Source of the DNA: Streptomyces albiflavescens
GTDB lineage: Bacteria > Actinomycetota > Actinomycetes > Streptomycetales > Streptomycetaceae
Direction of reading: 5' to 3'
DNA: 64,000 bases
Assembly (NCBI RefSeq): GCF_014645835.1
Contig: NZ_BMMM01000023.1
Location: 90,805-154,804 of the forward strand
The position numbers and the translations under genes are program-made. Shown piece after piece: positions 15,900-25,415 of this stretch; within the stretch, counting starts at the first letter, position 1, and every line of letters begins with the position of its first letter. A model generated the notes under the pieces. That model was not told the DNA's origin and ran no database searches. It saw only the letters and a list, made by a program, of their open reading frames with translations.

Positions 15900-18800
15900 C
15901 TACTTCATCGTCAGGAACCGCTGCACCATCGATGCCAGCAACACCGCCAGCAGCGGCAGCGAGAACCAGAAGCTGCTCTGCAGCCAGCGCAGCTGCCGCA
16001 CGCTCGGCCGCACCGCGACCCGTACGACCTCGCGTGCCGTCAGCAGCACGATGAGCGCGATCGCCGCCAGACCGCCGACGACCGACCACGGCGTCCAGGT
16101 CACCTGGGGTCCGATGGCCCCCGGATCGGCCTTCGGGACCTTGCCCGCGGGCTGCTTGCGCAGCGTGTACATCGTCACGTCGTCGTTGACGAGGACCTTC
16201 TTCAGCTCCTGCCGGTCGTCGAGATTGGTGATCAGCCTCGGCTCCCAGCTCGCCGAATAGCCCACGTCCATTTCGAGGTAGACCACCTGACTGCGGTTGA
16301 TCATCAGATACGAGTTCGGGCCCGCGTCCTTGAGCGCCTTGACGAGCCCGGACACCAGGACCGGGTCGGCGGGCGCCAGCGTGGGCACGTACTGCACCTT
16401 CTCCATGTCCTTGGCGCCCCACGGCATCGCGGGCGTCACGTTGTTGACCGTGTCGTTGCTCAGCCACAGCAGCCGTACGGTCGGATCGTCGTGCTCGTAC
16501 ACGTAGTTCATGGCCGTGACCTCGCCGGGCCTGATCCGCTCGAACGGCTCGTTTCCCCAACGGGCCACCAGGAAGCCGCCCATGAGGAGCAGCCCGGCCA
16601 TGAGGGCCGCGAGTGGGGCGAGACTCACCCGGTCCTTCTCGCGCTCCTTCGCGGTGACGCCGGTGCGCGGGAAGAGGGCGAGACCGGCGAGCAGGGCCGC
16701 ACCCGGGAGCGCGAACATGAAGACGCGCAGGGCCATTTCGCCGCCGTAGGACTGCATGCCGAAGCCCAGGAACGGGACGAAGGTGAGCACGAGCAGCGAG
16801 CGCTCGCGGTACTTGTGGTCGCGTCGGCGCCACCAGCCCCAGCAGGCGAAGGCCATCACGCCGCCGGCCAGCAGCACGCGCGTGTAGAGCACGAGCTTGT
16901 GAGTGGAACTGCCGCCCTGGATGCGGCCGGAGACGGACGACGACACATTGCCGCCGACTCCGCCGACTCCGCCGAACAGGTCGTCGAAGTGCCCCGACCA
17001 GTACGGCTCGGCCATGAAAGAGATCCAGACCGAGACCAGCACGGCGAACAGGATCGGCAGACCGCGCAGTTCGGAGCGGCCGATGAGGACGAGGACCGTG
17101 AGGACGCCCAGCATCACGAACGGCGTGAGCTGGTGTGCCGGGACGGTCGCCGCGAACAGCCCTGTCAGGATCATGAGGAGGACGGCCCGCTGACGGCGGT
17201 TCGTCGGCTCGACCTCCACTTCGCCGGGGCGCGCCTTCGTCCACAGCACGCGCGGCGCCCGGAACCACACGAGCAGGATCGCCACAAAGACCAGATAGAG
17301 CAGATACGTGAAGCCCTGCGGCGAGAAGTAGTCCTGTCCGACCCAGCCGCTGAGCACGAAGATCCAGATGCCGGTCCACTTGGCCCGCCAGCTCGCCCGC
17401 ATCGAGCGCACGAGCAGGAACAGGGGAGCCAGGTAGAGGAGCTGGATGGCCAGCGGCCACCAGCGGATGACCTCGGTGAGGTCGGTGACTCCGCAGGCCT
17501 TCGCGATGAACGCGGCCGCGGCGAAGAAGCCGGGCCAGCTCCAGCGGGCGTCCAGGTCGGGTACGGCCGAGCCCGTCCGGTCGATGTAGTCGAGGAACCC
17601 GAGGTGCTGCCAGGCCGTGGCGAACCGTGGCTCGGTCTCGATCACCGCCGGGAGCGCGTGCAGCGAGACCACGGTGGCGAGCAGGGTGATGAGCAGGAGT
17701 CCCTTGTGCTCGCGGTTCATCCAGAGCAGCGAGGCGAAGACCGTGATCAGCAACGCGGCCCCGACCAGGGTCGGCAACGGCAGGACCGAGATCAGGCCGA
17801 GGCCGCCCATGCGGGCGAGGGAGCCGTCGTCGAGGCCCAGCGCGGGGACCCAGTAGAGGAGGAGTGCGGAGATCAGCAGACAGCCGAGGACGACACCCGG
17901 TTTGGACGGGTGCCGTAGGCGTTCGCGGAAGGACAGGGGTGTGTCGATGGTCGGCTGCGGCTGCTCGGTGGCCGGTTGCGCCCCCGCGGCGGAGCCGCTT
18001 GATGTCACGGCCCACGCCCCTGTGGGAGCGCTCTCCCGGTCGCCGGTTTCAAAGGGAGCGTCCACCTCCGGCGCCTCGGACGGGCCCAGGCTGGCCTCCG
18101 AACCGGGCTCCCGCGCCTCGACCGGCAGTCCCACCTGCGGCCGCAGCGCCCATGTCGGGCGGTGGTCCGGCCGTACCGCGGGTGTCCCGGTGGGCGGCGT
18201 GCCCGGTCCCGGTCGTACGTCCGGCCTGCGCTCCAGGTGGTCGAAGTCGACGTGGATGCCGAGTGCGAGGGTGTCGGCGTCCAGCTTCTTCGCCCAGGAA
18301 GGACCGCTCTTCGTGGCGGGGACCTCGCGCGCCCCCAGGTCGGCGAGGTCCCCGTCCGGCGCCGCGTCCTCGGGGACATTCGCGGGCGGCGCGGTCCGCA
18401 CGATCTTGTACAGCTTGGGCGCGGCGATCGCCACGATCACCGCGAGACTGGAGATCTCGGCGACGCCCGCGCCGGTCAGGCCCATGCGCGGCAGCAGGAT
18501 CACCGTGAGACCCAGCACCAGCACGCACAACAGGCCCTGCAGATAGGCGAGTCCGGAGGTGCGGCTCTGGGCGCGCAGCACCGCGAAGTACGTCTCCATG
18601 ACGACCCGAAGCACCGCGCCGACGGCGAACCAGCGCAGCAGCGGGGTCGCCGCGTGCGCGTAGCCGTCGCCGAAGACGTGCAGGATGAACGGGGCGCCGA
18701 GGAACAGCAGCCCGCACACCGGCAGCATGATCCGGGCCATCCGCTTGAGCGCGGCCCGGGTGTTGGCGGCCAGGCGCGCCGGGTCGTGCGAGCCCTCGAC

Positions 18801-19736
18801 GGTCAGTGAGGCGCCCATGTTGATGGCGAGCAGGTTGACCGTGCCGCCGATCGTGGTGGTGATGTAGAAGTACGCGTTGTCGGTGGAGCTGACCTGTGAG
18901 GCGACGATCACCGGGACGAGATAGACCACGGCGAGCGAGAAGAGGGAGCCGGTGTAGTCGCCGGCGAGGAAACGCCCGATCTCCTTGAAGGAGGGCGGTT
19001 TCGCGTGCCCCTCGGTCGCCTTGATGTGCCGGGGGACCAGCCGTCGGAAGACCAGCAGGCCGAGCGGGACCACCGACAGGGCGATCGCCGCGACCCACGA
19101 CACGAAGACGCCCGTGGTGGGGATCGCGGCGGCGAGACCCACGAGCAGCATCAGCTTGACGGCGGAGAACACGGTGTTGCCCACCGGCACCCACAGCGCG
19201 CTGCGCAGCCCGGTCAGTACACCGTCCTGGAGCGTCAGCAGCGACCAGGCGACGACGGCGAGGACGAAGCCGAGGCCGTTGAGCGGGCCGTGCAGAAAGC
19301 GGTACGAGGGTCCCCACAGGTTCAGGGTGAGCAGAAAGACCACGGCGGCCAGTGCCACGACCACCGAACTGCCCGCGTACGTACGGAAGATGAGGCGTCC
19401 GGTGGCGCGCCCTGCGACGGGGATGAAGCGGGCCAGGGCGCCCGTCAGCGTCACCGCGGTGAGGCCCGCGAGGAGCTTCATCGCGGCGATCGCGGCGGAA
19501 CCCTGGCCGACCGCCGACTCGGAGTAGTAGCGGGCGGCGACCAGCCAGTAGCCGAGCCCGAGCACCGCGGAGATCCCGGTGTTGAGCATCAGGGCGTAGG
19601 CGTTGCGGAACAGCTGGTTGCCCCCTCCGGCACCCTTGCGGCTCCTGCCGGGCAGGCGGAGGCGGCGCCCCGACCGCTGCTCGGGTGCCTCGGTCGTGGG
19701 TGTGGAAGCCTGGGTTGTGGTCGTCGTGTCAGACAC
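15900..19736 (-). CDS. Polysaccharide flippase fused to multi-span membrane (GT-C-like) domain
   Basis: This 1278-residue protein joins two integral membrane modules. The N-terminal half (about residues 40-455) has some twelve helices in the pattern of MATE/Wzx-type polysaccharide flippases. A Pro/Thr/Ala-rich soluble linker (about 455-610) follows. The C-terminal half (about 610-1278) has another dozen helices with loops such as LDARWSWPGFF and YFSPQGFTYLL, reminiscent of GT-C glycosyltransferases or polymerases. It would export and extend or modify a lipid-linked glycan. GTG at 19736 was chosen because it overlaps the deacetylase stop by 8 bases with GGAAGG upstream. It ends the four-gene operon. 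Confidence 0.8.
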   Translation of the reverse strand: MSDTTTTTQASTPTTEAPEQRSGRRLRLPGRSRKGAGGGNQLFRNAYALMLNTGISAVLGLGYWLVAARYYSESAVGQGSAAIAAMKLLAGLTAVTLTGALARFIPVAGRATGRLIFRTYAGSSVVVALAAVVFLLTLNLWGPSYRFLHGPLNGLGFVLAVVAWSLLTLQDGVLTGLRSALWVPVGNTVFSAVKLMLLVGLAAAIPTTGVFVSWVAAIALSVVPLGLLVFRRLVPRHIKATEGHAKPPSFKEIGRFLAGDYTGSLFSLAVVYLVPVIVASQVSSTDNAYFYITTTIGGTVNLLAINMGASLTVEGSHDPARLAANTRAALKRMARIMLPVCGLLFLGAPFILHVFGDGYAHAATPLLRWFAVGAVLRVVMETYFAVLRAQSRTSGLAYLQGLLCVLVLGLTVILLPRMGLTGAGVAEISSLAVIVAIAAPKLYKIVRTAPPANVPEDAAPDGDLADLGAREVPATKSGPSWAKKLDADTLALGIHVDFDHLERRPDVRPGPGTPPTGTPAVRPDHRPTWALRPQVGLPVEAREPGSEASLGPSEAPEVDAPFETGDRESAPTGAWAVTSSGSAAGAQPATEQPQPTIDTPLSFRERLRHPSKPGVVLGCLLISALLLYWVPALGLDDGSLARMGGLGLISVLPLPTLVGAALLITVFASLLWMNREHKGLLLITLLATVVSLHALPAVIETEPRFATAWQHLGFLDYIDRTGSAVPDLDARWSWPGFFAAAAFIAKACGVTDLTEVIRWWPLAIQLLYLAPLFLLVRSMRASWRAKWTGIWIFVLSGWVGQDYFSPQGFTYLLYLVFVAILLVWFRAPRVLWTKARPGEVEVEPTNRRQRAVLLMILTGLFAATVPAHQLTPFVMLGVLTVLVLIGRSELRGLPILFAVLVSVWISFMAEPYWSGHFDDLFGGVGGVGGNVSSSVSGRIQGGSSTHKLVLYTRVLLAGGVMAFACWGWWRRRDHKYRERSLLVLTFVPFLGFGMQSYGGEMALRVFMFALPGAALLAGLALFPRTGVTAKEREKDRVSLAPLAALMAGLLLMGGFLVARWGNEPFERIRPGEVTAMNYVYEHDDPTVRLLWLSNDTVNNVTPAMPWGAKDMEKVQYVPTLAPADPVLVSGLVKALKDAGPNSYLMINRSQVVYLEMDVGYSASWEPRLITNLDDRQELKKVLVNDDVTMYTLRKQPAGKVPKADPGAIGPQVTWTPWSVVGGLAAIALIVLLTAREVVRVAVRPSVRQLRWLQSSFWFSLPLLAVLLASMVQRFLTMK

Positions 19737-20526
19737 GGGAACGGATGGCCTTCCGGCGGACCTGTCGTGCTCTTCGGACCATGGCGTACCCCTTGGTGAG
19801 GGCGCGGTCCCGGGCGAAGTTGCGGGCGATCCCGCGGCCTTCGACAAGGCGCGAGAACTCCTCGATACCGGTGCTGCGGCGCACCGTGACGCGTTGCAGG
19901 GCGTACGGGCCCTGACGGCGCCGTGCCAGACCGTTGCCGACGGCGAGCGACTGGGCGAACCCCGCCTCGCGCACCGTACGGCGCACCCGGCGGCTGGAGT
20001 AGCCGTACGGGTACGCGAACGACATGGGGCGGGCGCCCAGTTCGTCGGCGATGATCTCCTTGCAGCGCAGCAGCTCGAACCAGAGCGCGTCGTCGGCGAG
20101 CTGGTCCATCTGCGGGTGCGTGTGGCTGTGCCCGCCGATCTCCACCTGCTCCTCGGCGAGCTTGCGCACCTGGTCCCAGTCCAGCATGGTGTCGAGGCCG
20201 CCCCCGGTGTCGTTCGCGCCCTTGATCCACCCCGTCGAGACGAACAGCGTGGAGGCGAAGCCGTGCTTGGCGAGCACGGGCAGGCCGTGCCGGTGCACGC
20301 CCTCGTAGCCGTCGTCGAAGGTGATCAGGACGGGACGCGTCGGCAGCGGGCCCCCGGATCGCCAACCGGCCGCCAGCCGAGCCGTGTCGACCGGGGTGAA
20401 GCCCCTGTCGTCGAGCAGCGCCATCTGCTCGGCGAAGGCCTCGGGCGCGACGGAGAGTGCGCGGGTCGCGTCATTGGGCGCGGTCGCGATCGAGTGGTAC
20501 ATGAGAATCGGCACAGGTTCGCTCAT
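19729..20526 (-). CDS. Polysaccharide deacetylase (CE4)
   Basis: This 265-residue protein is a carbohydrate esterase family 4 deacetylase that would remove N- or O-acetyl groups from a glycan. The catalytic TFDDGYEG motif (near residue 90), the metal-binding HSHTHPQ (near 133) and the FAYPYG segment are all present. There is no signal peptide, so it may act on a cytoplasmic lipid-linked intermediate. The ATG overlaps the upstream GT2 stop (ATGA) and its own end overlaps the flippase gene start, giving tight translational coupling. Confidence 0.92.
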   Translation of the reverse strand: MSEPVPILMYHSIATAPNDATRALSVAPEAFAEQMALLDDRGFTPVDTARLAAGWRSGGPLPTRPVLITFDDGYEGVHRHGLPVLAKHGFASTLFVSTGWIKGANDTGGGLDTMLDWDQVRKLAEEQVEIGGHSHTHPQMDQLADDALWFELLRCKEIIADELGARPMSFAYPYGYSSRRVRRTVREAGFAQSLAVGNGLARRRQGPYALQRVTVRRSTGIEEFSRLVEGRGIARNFARDRALTKGYAMVRRARQVRRKAIRSRV

Positions 20527-21527
20527 GCTGAAGCCCCCTCGTCGTCCGGGACCCCCTCGATCTCCACCACGGAGAAGGTGGCGCCACCCCTGCGTGCCCG
20601 GACGCTCCCGAGTACGTACCCACCGGCCGCCGTGAGAACCCCGGCGACGATGGCGCCCGCGCGGCCCGCGCCGCCCGGACGGGCGAGCACCGCGTCACGC
20701 AGCCCGCGCGCGACCCCGGCGGGCAGGATGCGGGTCGCATAGCGGCGCTCCGACTCCAGTCCCTTGTCGGAGCCGACACTTCGGGCGACGAGCGCCTTGG
20801 ACAGGCCCTCGGCGTACGCGCGCGTGCGGAAGTACCCGAAGTGCTCCCGCACCTCGGGTACCCGGTGATGGATGACCGCACGGTCGTCGATCAGCAGGAT
20901 CGCGTCCGGTCGGGCGCGGGTGAGGCGGATGCACAGCTCCGTCTCCTCGCAGCCGAGCGGGCGCTTGTCGCCATCGCGGCCGATGCCGGTCGCGAAGCCG
21001 CCCGCCGCGTCGAACGCCGTACGACGGAAGGAAGCGTTTCCGCCGAGGACGTTGCGGACCTGCACGCGGCCCGGCGGCAGCCCCTTGTACGTGCAGCCCA
21101 CCACCCAGTCGAACTCCTCGGGGAACCAGGCCGGGCGGCGGCCCGACGCCCAGATCGGCATCGTGCGGCCGCCGACGGCCATGACCCGCGGGTCCCTGTA
21201 CCCCGCGGCGAAGTGCCGCAGCCAGTCCCGCTCGGCCACGGCGTCGTCGTCGAGGAACGCGATGATCTCGCCGCGCGAGGCGGCGATCCCGGTGTTGCGG
21301 CCCGCGGACAGACCACGGGGGCCCGCGTTGGCGAGCACCCGCACCCCGTCGGTCTCCTTGTACTCCCTGGTCAGCCGCTCCAGGAGCGTGGCGTTGTGGT
21401 CCACGACCAGGAGCGTCTCCAGGGCGGGCAGGGACTGCGCCCGCACCGAGGAGACCGCCGCGAGGATGTCCTCCCAGCGGTCCTCGGTGTAGACGCAGAC
21501 CACCACGGAGATGTCCGGCTTGCTCAA
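20523..21527 (-). CDS. GT2 family glycosyltransferase
   Basis: This 334-residue protein is an inverting GT-A glycosyltransferase of family 2. The nucleotide-sugar site is seen in ISVVVCVYTEDRW and LLVVDHN; the metal-binding DxD-type motif is FLDDDAV near residue 93; LGGNASFRR and GCEETELCIR provide the acceptor side and catalytic acid. The C-terminus has a hydrophobic segment that may associate with the membrane. The start is TTG at 21527, forming a TTGA overlap with the upstream gene stop and preceded by GGGAGAGG; no ATG or GTG fits. Confidence 0.88.
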   Translation of the reverse strand: MSKPDISVVVCVYTEDRWEDILAAVSSVRAQSLPALETLLVVDHNATLLERLTREYKETDGVRVLANAGPRGLSAGRNTGIAASRGEIIAFLDDDAVAERDWLRHFAAGYRDPRVMAVGGRTMPIWASGRRPAWFPEEFDWVVGCTYKGLPPGRVQVRNVLGGNASFRRTAFDAAGGFATGIGRDGDKRPLGCEETELCIRLTRARPDAILLIDDRAVIHHRVPEVREHFGYFRTRAYAEGLSKALVARSVGSDKGLESERRYATRILPAGVARGLRDAVLARPGGAGRAGAIVAGVLTAAGGYVLGSVRARRGGATFSVVEIEGVPDDEGASA

Positions 21528-22342
21528 GACACCTCTCCCTGGCCCGAGTCGAGTTGCGCGGCGTGCGGCCTGCGGCGCAGCGCGCGCCGGTTGGAGCGCT
21601 CCTTGAGGATCACCTTGAGCACCCGGAACCCGTCCCGCACGGCACGCAGATTGCTGGTGCCGTGGATGCGGAGGTACTCGTGGCTGGGTATCTCCTGCAC
21701 CTTCAGGCCCGCCTTGACCACCCGGATGTTCATCAGGGTCTCGACCTCGAAGCCGGTGCAGTCGAGGTCGATCTTGTCGAGGCAGTGCCGCCAGAACGCG
21801 TTGTATCCATAGCAGAGATCGGTGTAGCGGGCGCCGAACTTGGCGTTGACGGCCGCGCACAGCACGTGGTTGCCGAGCTTGCGGATCGGCGTCATGTCGG
21901 ACGTGCCGCCGCCGTTGGCGAAGCGGGAGCCCTTGGCGAAGTCCGCCCCGGACACCAGCGCGGAGACGTACGACACGATCTCGTTGCCGTCGGCCGAGCC
22001 GTCCGCGTCGACCATCACGATGATGTCGCCGGTGCACGCCTCGAATCCGGTGATCAGGGCGTCGCCCTTGCCCTTTCCGCGCTGTTCGACGACCTTGACG
22101 TCCGGCCACAGTTCGCGGGCCACTTCGACGGTGTTGTCGGTGGAATTGCCGTCCACAAGAACCACTTCGTGAATCCAGCCGGGAAGGGTCTTGAAGACGT
22201 ACGGGAGATTCTCGGCCTCATTCATGGCAGGAATCACGACACTCACCGGTGGCGTAATGGCCAGGTGAGAGGAGATGGGCCGGTACTTGTTGGCCATTAA
22301 CGGATCTTGGCCCGAAATGGCTGGGCGCAGGACTGAGCTCAT
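21524..22342 (-). CDS. GT2 family glycosyltransferase (DPM/GtrB-like)
   Basis: This 272-residue protein is a family 2 glycosyltransferase resembling dolichol- or polyprenyl-phosphate sugar transferases. PVSVVIPAMNE begins the fold, LVDGNSTD is the nucleotide-sugar site and VMVDADGS carries the metal-binding aspartates; YGYNAFWR and GFEVETLMNI match the conserved C-terminal part. It is the first gene of a four-gene operon with a second GT2, a deacetylase and the flippase fusion, so it likely starts synthesis of a surface glycan. ATG at 22342 has AGAGGG upstream; an ATG at 22297 is a weaker alternative. Confidence 0.88.
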   Translation of the reverse strand: MSSVLRPAISGQDPLMANKYRPISSHLAITPPVSVVIPAMNEAENLPYVFKTLPGWIHEVVLVDGNSTDNTVEVARELWPDVKVVEQRGKGKGDALITGFEACTGDIIVMVDADGSADGNEIVSYVSALVSGADFAKGSRFANGGGTSDMTPIRKLGNHVLCAAVNAKFGARYTDLCYGYNAFWRHCLDKIDLDCTGFEVETLMNIRVVKAGLKVQEIPSHEYLRIHGTSNLRAVRDGFRVLKVILKERSNRRALRRRPHAAQLDSGQGEVS

Positions 22343-22688
22343 GAGTCTGGTCCCTCTCGTCCGGCGGACCGCCCGCCCCTGGGCAGTCCGGCTCTTTGTC
22401 CGGTTCGAAAGGGGGGTTCTCACTTACGGCATGACGAAATGGATCTCCGTGTCTGCCGGGTGAGCTGGCAAAGCTGGCCGGCTTTCGGGAAAGCGGAAGC
22501 CGGTCACGCGGCACGACTCGGCACAGATGTGGTCACCGAGCACGGCACCCCCCTACCGCGCCCCGCGCCGGACCGTCTTCGCGATCTTGAGCCCTCCCCT
22601 AGATCGCACGAGCAAGATGGACCGATGCGGGTGAGATGTATGACGGTATTGACGATTGCGTCCCTATGGCAAGACCTGGAACGAGCCC
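22343..22688. other. 346-bp intergenic region between two glycan operons
   Basis: This region separates the acyltransferase gene stop from the GT2 operon start, both on the minus strand. It should contain the operon promoter. An inverted repeat CCGGCTT/AAGCCGG (22478-22503) with an internal GCTTT/AAAGC hairpin is the only structure I note. No gene is supported. Confidence 0.5.
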
Positions 22689-23810
22689 TCACGTTTTTGT
22701 TGGTATGGCCGTTACCTCTCGCCTCGAACGGATTTTCCCCATCCGTTTGAGGATCCTGTCGGCCGGCTCGAACAGCTCCGGCCGAGACAGCACCGCATTG
22801 CGCAGTGCCCGGGCAGGGGCGCGGTGCGCCCGGTGCCCGAATGCGACGGGATGACGTCGTGTCACCCACCCCTCGGACACGGAGAGATCCCGTGTCTTGA
22901 GGGAGTCCTTGTAATCCTTCCGGCCCCGCCCAAGATCCATGTACGCAATTCCGTCGGCAGCGGCCGCCTCGGCCATGCGTAAATGCAGGATCAGGCCGGG
23001 GGAGTATTTCGCGAACGACGGGTCGTACGCCGGAAACCAGCACGCCATGACCCTTTCGGTCCGCAGCCCGAAGTGTGCGGCGACCGGCTTGCCGTCCGCG
23101 TACAGCACCGACAGGATCCCCGCGAAGGGTTCGCGGCGGGTGTGGTAGAGCTGCTGGACCAGGTGGCTGATCCAGGAGTGCGCGAAGCGGTCGCTGCGCC
23201 CGGTCCTGCGGTACTGCGCGGACTTCCAGTCGGTCAGCGTGCGCAGCACCGCCGGGTCGCGCTCGTCGTGCACGTAGCGCAGCCCGCCGGCGTCCCGGCC
23301 GAGCCTGCGCTCCTTGGCGAGCGTCGTCCGGGTGAACTTCGGCGACTTGGCGCGCAGCCGGCGCAGATACGTTTCGTAGCCCTGGTCGAGATCCACGACC
23401 GGGGACGGGAAGGTGCCGGAGGCTCCCGCTTCGAACGGCTCCTGGCCTTCCACCAGATGGTCGAACTCCCAGACGGCGAGCCCGCAGGCCCGCAGCAGGT
23501 CGTGCGCTTCCCAGGTGAAACCGGGGCGGTGCACAAGACCCTGGCAGTCGGAGATGCCGAGGCCGACGGCCCGTCCGACGCCGGTGGTGGTTCTCCGGAA
23601 CGGGAAGAAGGCAGCGGGCTCGTCGTCCTCGCGCACGACTGCGATCCGCACGCCGCGTCTGCAGCGGCCCACCGCGAGCGTGAACTCGGGGGACAGGAAC
23701 GGGTTCGCCAGCCCGGGCGAGCCGTTCAGATGGGCCTTCGACTGGAAAGCGGTCCAGGCCGCCCGGTCGGCCGCGCTCAGCTCGCCGGGGCGGTACACGC
23801 TGATGTCCAC
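22689..23810 (-). CDS. FemAB/CelD-like GNAT acyltransferase
   Basis: This 373-residue protein has the duplicated GNAT arrangement of CelD/BcsL-type and FemAB-like proteins: an N-terminal half with AAWTAFQ and PFLSPEFTLAVG, and a C-terminal GNAT_6-like half with VLYADGKPVAAHFGL and DLGRGRKDYK. Relatives take part in exopolysaccharide or cell-wall modification by adding acyl or aminoacyl groups. The gene starts one base after the stop of the membrane protein gene upstream, so the two form an operon beside the glycan operon. Confidence 0.82.
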   Translation of the reverse strand: MDISVYRPGELSAADRAAWTAFQSKAHLNGSPGLANPFLSPEFTLAVGRCRRGVRIAVVREDDEPAAFFPFRRTTTGVGRAVGLGISDCQGLVHRPGFTWEAHDLLRACGLAVWEFDHLVEGQEPFEAGASGTFPSPVVDLDQGYETYLRRLRAKSPKFTRTTLAKERRLGRDAGGLRYVHDERDPAVLRTLTDWKSAQYRRTGRSDRFAHSWISHLVQQLYHTRREPFAGILSVLYADGKPVAAHFGLRTERVMACWFPAYDPSFAKYSPGLILHLRMAEAAAADGIAYMDLGRGRKDYKDSLKTRDLSVSEGWVTRRHPVAFGHRAHRAPARALRNAVLSRPELFEPADRILKRMGKIRSRREVTAIPTKT

Positions 23811-23811
23811 C

Positions 23812-24333
23812 TCAGGAGGCCCGTGTTCCCGCCGTCCGGCCGCGCATGCGCCGTACCAGCACCAGCAGGAGAATGACGGAGCTGATCGCGGTCACGGCCG
23901 CGATCCCGCCGCGGGCCGACCAGCGGTGCACGGCCAGCATGCCCTGGGCCACCAGCATGTTGACGACGACCGCGCCCGCGACCGATGCCAGGCTGCGGCC
24001 GAACGGTTCCAGCCCGCGCAGCGCGGCCGCGATGGCGACCGACGGCGCCGCGAGCAGGAAGAACAGCGTGAACGGTGCGCGCAGCGGTGAGTCCACGTCG
24101 GCGAGTGCGAGGACCGCGCCGACCACCGCGACCACGGTCGCGGCGCCCGCGAGCAGCGGCAACAGGTCCCTCCCCGGATCCTGTCCCGACCGCTCCCCCT
24201 CGCCTGATGAAGGTGTCTTGATACGTATGGTCTGCATTGGCGACTTTGCCCCCTGAAGCGCCGGATGCCAGGCTTCAATGTCGCGCAGCGGTCCGGGGTA
24301 GTCAAGACGCGGATGACGCTCTTGCGGGTTCAT
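23812..24333 (-). CDS. Four-helix membrane protein of the glycan region, unrecognised
   Basis: I do not recognise this 173-residue protein. After a polar N-terminus of about 55 residues it has four hydrophobic segments (about residues 57-77, 84-104, 112-131 and 141-162) and ends in RRMRGRTAGTR. ATG at 24333 has AAGGAAGG two bases upstream and is preferred over ATG at 24237. It abuts the FemAB/CelD-like gene by one base, so it may be the membrane partner for glycan acylation. This role is inferred only from position. Confidence 0.7.
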   Translation of the reverse strand: MNPQERHPRLDYPGPLRDIEAWHPALQGAKSPMQTIRIKTPSSGEGERSGQDPGRDLLPLLAGAATVVAVVGAVLALADVDSPLRAPFTLFFLLAAPSVAIAAALRGLEPFGRSLASVAGAVVVNMLVAQGMLAVHRWSARGGIAAVTAISSVILLLVLVRRMRGRTAGTRAS

Positions 24334-24597
24334 GGCCTTCCTTGAACGTGTGTTCCGCGGAGGCACCGGTTGCCTCCGGGGAACTGTCGTCCAGATCAAG
24401 CGAGTTCGCGCATTCCGACACGATCTTCAGCAGCCTGTTCGCCTTGGCGCTGCGCTGTCATGAACGCGTCAGTAAATCCATGACCAATGCGCAGGGTGGG
24501 AACCGGTGAGGGCCGAAAGTCTTGGCATGGACACTTCCTGTCAACACGCGTAGCTGCTACGACAGTTGTGGCAGAGATCCTGCTAAAGGGAGGTTCC

Positions 24598-25407
24598 ATG
24601 AGACGTTCCCGAATTACGGCATACGTGACCTCACTCCTCCTCGCCGTCGGCTTCGCCCTCACCGGGGCGGCGACGGCGCAGGCGTCCCAAACCGCCGCGG
24701 CCACCGGCTATGTGGCCCTCGGCGACTCCTACTCCTCCGGTGTCGGCGCGGGCAGTTATCTCAGCTCCAGCGGCGACTGCAAGCGCAGCACGAAGGCTTA
24801 CCCCTACCTCTGGGCCGCCGCCCACTCGCCCTCGTCCTTCGACTTCACCGCCTGCTCGGGCGCTCGTACCGGTGATGTCATGGCGAACCAGCTGGGCCCG
24901 CTCAGCTCCTCCACCGGCCTCGTCTCGATCACCATCGGCGGCAACGACGCCGGCTTCTCCGACGTCATGACGACGTGTGTGCTCCAGTCCGACAGCTCCT
25001 GCCTCGCGCGGATCGCCACGGCGAAGGCATACGTCGACTCGACGCTCCCCGGCCAACTCGACACCGTCTACTCGGCGATCAGCGCCAAAGCCCCGGCCGC
25101 CCATGTGGTCGTCATCGGCTACCCCCGCTTCTACAAGCTGAGCGGCTCCTGCGTGGCAGGCCTCTCGGAGACCAAACGGTCCGCGATCAACGGTGCGGCC
25201 GACTACCTGGACAGCGCGATCGCCAAGCGCGCCGCCGACCACGGCTTCACCTTCGGCGACGTCAGGGGTACCTTCACCGGCCATGAGATCTGCTCCAGCA
25301 ACGCCTGGCTGCACAGCCTCAACTGGCTGAACATCGGCGAGTCGTACCACCCGACCGCGGCCGGCCATTCCGGCGGGTATCTGCCGGTCTTCAGCGGCAC
25401 GGCCTGA
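24598..25407 (+). CDS. Secreted SGNH/GDSL esterase-lipase
   Basis: This 269-residue secreted protein is an SGNH hydrolase of the Streptomyces esterase/lipase type. A signal peptide of about 29 residues ends in AQA. Block I is ALGDSYSSG with the nucleophile serine, the oxyanion glycine and asparagine are in TIGGNDAGF, and the catalytic histidine is in YHPTAAGH near the C-terminus. Six cysteines probably form three disulfides, as in known family members. GGGAGG lies four bases before the ATG. TTCCTG-17-TACGAC at 24535-24563 is a weak promoter candidate. Substrate may be lipid or acylated glycan. Confidence 0.93.
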   Translation: MRRSRITAYVTSLLLAVGFALTGAATAQASQTAAATGYVALGDSYSSGVGAGSYLSSSGDCKRSTKAYPYLWAAAHSPSSFDFTACSGARTGDVMANQLGPLSSSTGLVSITIGGNDAGFSDVMTTCVLQSDSSCLARIATAKAYVDSTLPGQLDTVYSAISAKAPAAHVVVIGYPRFYKLSGSCVAGLSETKRSAINGAADYLDSAIAKRAADHGFTFGDVRGTFTGHEICSSNAWLHSLNWLNIGESYHPTAAGHSGGYLPVFSGTA

Positions 25408-25415
25408 TCATCCAC

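Noticed and set aside
16491..17918. A 475-codon plus-strand frame opposite the flippase fusion
   Set aside because: It is a charged, low-complexity shadow without a ribosome site or domain.
22478..22503. Terminator for the FemAB/CelD-like gene
   Set aside because: The inverted repeat is about 190 bases beyond the stop and weak, so the assignment is not supported.
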